From: Ciona savignyi
Taxonomy: Eukaryota > Chordata > Ascidiacea > Phlebobranchia > Cionidae
Direction of reading: 5' to 3'
Length of the DNA: 64,000 bases
NCBI GenBank assembly: GCA_000149265.1
Contig: CH003412.1
Location: 3,023,853 to 3,087,852 of the forward strand
Positions 60,177 to 64,000 of the stretch are shown piece by piece. Positions within the stretch are counted from its first letter, which is position 1. The number at the start of each line of letters is the position of its first letter. A model generated the notes under the pieces. The model worked only from the letters and a program-made list of their open reading frames with translations. It had not been told where the DNA came from and searched no databases. The translations under genes and the position numbers were made by a program.

Positions 60177-62346
60177 TTTTTCTAGTGTACAAATTTGGTT
60201 TCTTTAAAAAAAACCTGTTGCATAAAAATGTGGTAAGGTATAAAAAATTGCTGAGTAACAAAGGTTAGCATTTCGCCTTTCATGAACCAGTTGTAGGATT
60301 TAAACTAACCGCTGACTGGCCAGTTTAGATATTAGTCCTAGCGGGCAGCGTCTGGATTTCATACTTTATCAAAAAGATTGATTCTTTTTCACATTTTTTT
60401 CATAGGGTCTTGAGCCTTCTACTTCTTTTACGTATTTACCCTCCATAAGGTATTTAGTCTTTCCCTCCTTTTAGTTTTACCCATAAGATATATAACATTT
60501 CTGTCCTTCCCATTATTTTCCTTCATAATGTGTATAAGCTCTCCATCCTTTTCTGTATTTCCCATAGGGTATATAGCGTTTCCTTTTCTTTCCATAGTTC
60601 CCTCACTAAAGCATTAACCTGTTTCCCTCTGGTTTTCCAGAAAGTATATAACATTTCTCTCGGTCAATTTGATTAATGATTTCCCTTCTTTTCTTTATAA
60701 TATTTCAATGCTATTCCTTTCCTCTCTCGTTTTAGTTTACCTGTTCCTTCCTCTTTCCCGCCTTTTATTATTGCCCAAAAACAACCGCAAAATGGCGATC
60801 GGTATTACACGTCATGGAAACATAATATTAAAACAATATAGGAAAATAAACGGACGCGGCAGTAAAAGCAAAGAAGTAAAGTAACGGAATGTGTAATCAA
60901 TTCCACGTTTTGAATAAGTATCAAAATCGATTACCAAATTCACGTTTTAAATAAGTAACGGAACCGGTAACTAACTTTATGCATGTAAAACGCATACTTA
61001 AGTTGTCGATTTAAAATGCGTGACACTTTGATTGCTGATTCGGAAAATTCCCGTAATGTTTGATTTCAAAATCCTGACTTTGGCGAATGTTGATCCATCA
61101 CGCTTTTCCAAACAAAAATCGCGAATAAGAGGCGTTTTACAATGACGCCATTCAGCCATTTTCCATTAACTGAACCGGCATGCGAAGTATCCTAGGTATG
61201 CGAAGTGATGGTATGCGCCCCTTTCAGGTAAAATTCCCCTTTTACAGTAAAATGTTGGGGTAGGCCACAGCAGGACGGGTAATAGAAAGACCTTGCCAAT
61301 AATCTTTGGCGGTCTTTGCCCACGTCGTCTTAATAAGACATTATTCCAGAATACGGATTAAGGTTGAACACAAGGTTATTGCTTAAAACTAGTTTTTGGA
61401 TCGTATATCCGGGACATACTACCACTTTCTTATTCCACACTGAAAACTTACTCCCACTTTCTTTTCTATACTAAAAGATAATTGTTTCACACAATTTTAT
61501 TGTTCCATTAACGTTCACTTTGAAAATTGTGAAACTACCCCTATGTCGCGCATGGCCCACGCCACGCGTTCCGACCCATGTCACACATGAATTGTCGAGG
61601 TTACAATCTAGTTAACGTCAAAACAATTGTACTACCATTATTTCTAATTAAAAATTACGCGCAGTGGATGGTAAAACGTAAAAGTAGTGCTTTTTTCACG
61701 ATTGATGAACGGTGATACAAAATATAGGATAAAAAGATTGTTTATGTTTACAAATGTTCATGCTGAGCTATAAGAACACGTGTAAGTTAACTTGAGTTAA
61801 GATATGTTAAGTTGACAAGAAAATTTACTATAAATATATCATTATATATATAAACTATTCGAGCAACAGACTATAAACGCGAAATATCTTGGTCTTGAGA
61901 AGGACTTCGGCTGCTTCTTAATCCTATAGGGGGCACTAAAGTGCTACGGGTTCCTCGTCTGGCTGATACCTTCTTGTTGCGAGATCTGCTGATCATAGAG
62001 GTTATTGGCCGTAGCCAAACCTCTCGAGCATCAGTATTTCTAACCGAGGTTAAAACGAATATACTGAAACCCTATGAAAATAAAAGAGAAGTGGGCATCA
62101 GGCGAGTAATTAGGGGATTAAATAAAGTACATCTTTGTGGTTGCAATGACAGGATTATATATTCTGAATGGTGGTCCAAAACTAAAATAGGCTGACACCA
62201 TTATCTTTACGTTTACCGAATTTTAATAAATTTACATGTATTGTCAATAGGCATACCAAAAGTTTCTGTCTTACCCGAATTACAAATCAAATAGCATGCA
62301 AAACGGCCACAGCGAAACGGGAAAAATTGTGTGTAATTAAACCTAC
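60177..62346. other. intergenic, no gene assigned
   Basis: Contains a degenerate tandem repeat (60440-60665). A plus-strand open frame at 61941-62195 (GTG start) has no recognised family. The last coding exon of the adhesion GPCR (cytoplasmic tail) is expected here on the minus strand but I could not find it. Confidence 0.4.
60440..60665 (-). repeat. degenerate tandem repeat of about 40-45 bp
   Basis: About five imperfect units, each with a '(c)ataaggtatatagcattt' plus T/C-rich tail pattern: near 60446, 60484, 60526, 60572 and 60640. The last interval is longer. Confidence 0.5.
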
Positions 62347-63974
62347 CTGCAAAGTTGTAGTAATTGCAAACAGCCAATTGAAAATTGATACATATATGGG
62401 ATCATTTGAGATAAGCATGAAATAACCGAATATCCACGACACTCCGAGAATTGATGTCATTGTAATCGCGATTGTCATCATTTGCTTTGCATTTCTCCTG
62501 TGCGACGATTCCACCTTTAAAAAATGTTTTGATCAAACCAAAGCACACAATGCCTTTACCTGATTTTCCAGAATATTTTATTTAGTCGACGCAACATTTC
62601 TACAGTTTGTCTTTAACCAACCAATCGTGTGGCTGGTTTTAAAACATGAGCGCTAGGTTTTTGAATCCGCACAGATAAGAACATTTGAGCTCCTATTGTC
62701 GTTATACATCGCTGGCCAAGAACGCAATTCACACATATCCAACCTTTGTTTGGCTCAATGTAAGTTCCCGCAAAACGATTAAAACAACCACAAAATTAAT
62801 AGTCAACATCACGCCGACGGGAAGAAGGAATCCATAGTACAGAACTGGCCCGTGCAACCAACACATATTGGTGGATCGGTAGTAGCTCGAATACTTAGCA
62901 CCATCTAAATGTTTATTTAATGGGTTATTTACATTTTCTGCTTAGTTTATTTAGTGGGTTACTGCTTTTTAAGTTATCTTATTATAAGTAATACGTAATA
63001 CTGATTTGGATATGAAAATTTAAACTTACCCTGAGAACAGCTAAAGTTGATCTGTTTCTTGTCAAAGTAACCTAACGTCAGTCCAGCAGCAACACCAACC
63101 ATAACAGCTGGGGTTGCATAGGCGTATACTCCAGCTCGTAACATGAAGTTTTTACCTCTTTGTCTAAAAACCTAAATAGAGAATTAAAGTATATATATAG
63201 TCACAGCATAGGCCTAACGGTATTAATTTTTAGAGCGACGCTTATATACTAACTAGGTTATCATTACCTGCACTAACGACATGTACATATCGTACGTGTA
63301 GACGGTCATCCAACACCACGTCACTAAGAAAAAGTAGTGAAGAAACACCGCTATTATTGTACAGAGAGTTGGTAAATGGGCTTGAGGTACTCCAAAAACA
63401 AACAACAACAAAGATACCGCAAGGTTGGAACAAATATGGCATAGCATCCTTGCCGGACGTCTCCTTCTGATTTCCCTTAAGGGTAAATTTAGTTATGAAT
63501 TAGTACAGTATATAGTTTATTAGAAAAATTTGGTATAAAATTACCGCACAATCGGGTTGGCTCTTTCGGTAAGAGCGGTCAAAGGCAGTCAAAGTCGAAA
63601 GGTTGTTCGAAAATCCAGTGTTTTATTGGGTTAAACTAAAACAGCATAGTAACATCTCATTCATATAAACATCACGCAGTAATGCGCGAGGGTCAGGTGT
63701 TTCATAATGCTCGTTACGAAACCCCTTAGAGATAAAAGTACAAACTATCCAATGGGCCCAAGGATACCAGAGTGCCGCGGAGATTTTTGTTCTCAAACAA
63801 GACTCAAAACTTAGTTATGTTACATTTTACCACGGAGTTTTAGCAGTTTGATATTCATGCCTACCTGTCTATAGAATGAACGACCACCGTAATAATCAAA
63901 CCAAATATCGAAAGTCCACAGCCTACGTAGCTCACAACTGAAATTATAACATCTCCAGCAACCGGCTGATATTT
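62347..63974 (-). CDS. adhesion-class GPCR, seven-helix region (partial)
   Basis: Five in-frame exons are visible: 63865-63974 (helix 1, VISVVSYVGCGLSIFGLIIT-like), 63268-63466 (helices 2-3, with HICSNLAVSLLLFVFG and FFLVTWCWMTVYTYDMY), 63030-63171 (helix 4, YATPAVMVGVAAGLTLGY), 62744-62904 (NMCWLHGPVLYYGFLLPVG, helix 5) and 62347-62514 (helices 6-7, TMTSILGVSWIFGYF and VSIFNWLFAITTTLQ). The VSYVG, CWMTVYTYDMY and CWL...FLLPVG patterns are those of family B2 adhesion GPCRs. Residues before helix 1, including the GPS/GAIN region, lie beyond the right edge. The cytoplasmic tail exon was not found below 62347. The subfamily cannot be named from this part. Confidence 0.86.
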
Positions 63975-64000
63975 CTGAAAACGCATAAGACCGTTTTATT

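Noticed and set aside
61941-62195. 84-codon plus-strand frame
   Set aside because: GTG start and no recognised family; possibly chance or an old repeat.

Overview
The window looks like nuclear DNA of an invertebrate chordate, most likely an ascidian of the genus Ciona. It is AT-rich. Most genes have several short exons separated by introns of a few hundred bases with GT...AG borders, and intergenic DNA is full of short tRNA-derived SINE copies. The gene set is animal (DTD2, LSM12, TEDC2, a MARVEL protein, an adhesion GPCR, a Rab). The genus is an inference from compactness, base composition and SINE style. Exon joins below were read by hand: each uses GT/AG sites, keeps frame, and gives a protein close to the family's usual length.

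Layout. 1-4.3 kb: three SINE copies and an old incomplete copy of a non-coding LTR-type element. 4.5-8.0 kb (minus): an FN3K-type ketosamine kinase and an AP-4 beta-like adaptin without hinge and ear. 8.4-14.8 kb: a long stretch with no recognised gene. 14.9-16.4 kb (plus): a divergent Rab GTPase with Arg at the catalytic Gln position. 17.3-19.0 kb (plus): TEDC2, tail to tail with TRMT1 (19.3-26.2 kb, minus, 14 exons, one 100-N gap in an intron). 27.6-29.1 kb: a tandem array of about 335-bp units, each holding a signal-peptide-like reading frame. 29.3-30.3 kb (minus): a single-exon proline racemase-family enzyme with both active-site cysteines. 31.9-35.5 kb (minus): ACAA2 thiolase. 36.2-39.0 kb: a young LTR-type element with a non-coding interior. 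39.5-42.0 kb (minus): TACO1. 42-47 kb: repeats, including a cluster of tRNA-Ser-like SINEs. 47.0-48.7 kb (plus): a secreted ShKT/Cys-rich protein with a TATA box. 49.5 kb: a 208-bp MITE-like element. 50.3-54.4 kb (minus): LSM12. 54.7 kb (plus): an orphan C-terminal reading frame. 55.8-56.6 kb: a SINE cluster with an inverted pair. 56.8-57.3 kb (plus): DTD2. 58.1-60.2 kb (minus): a CMTM/MARVEL-like four-helix protein. 62.3-64.0 kb (minus): the seven-helix part of an adhesion GPCR whose N-terminal part lies beyond the right edge.

The genes are mostly unrelated housekeeping loci, not one system. Three concern RNA or translation (TRMT1, DTD2, TACO1), three metabolism (FN3K, the proline racemase homologue, ACAA2), and TEDC2 centrioles. 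The points most worth following are the Cys/Cys proline racemase homologue, the array of signal-peptide repeats, the earless AP-4 beta, the Rab with a changed switch II, and the non-coding LTR element family.
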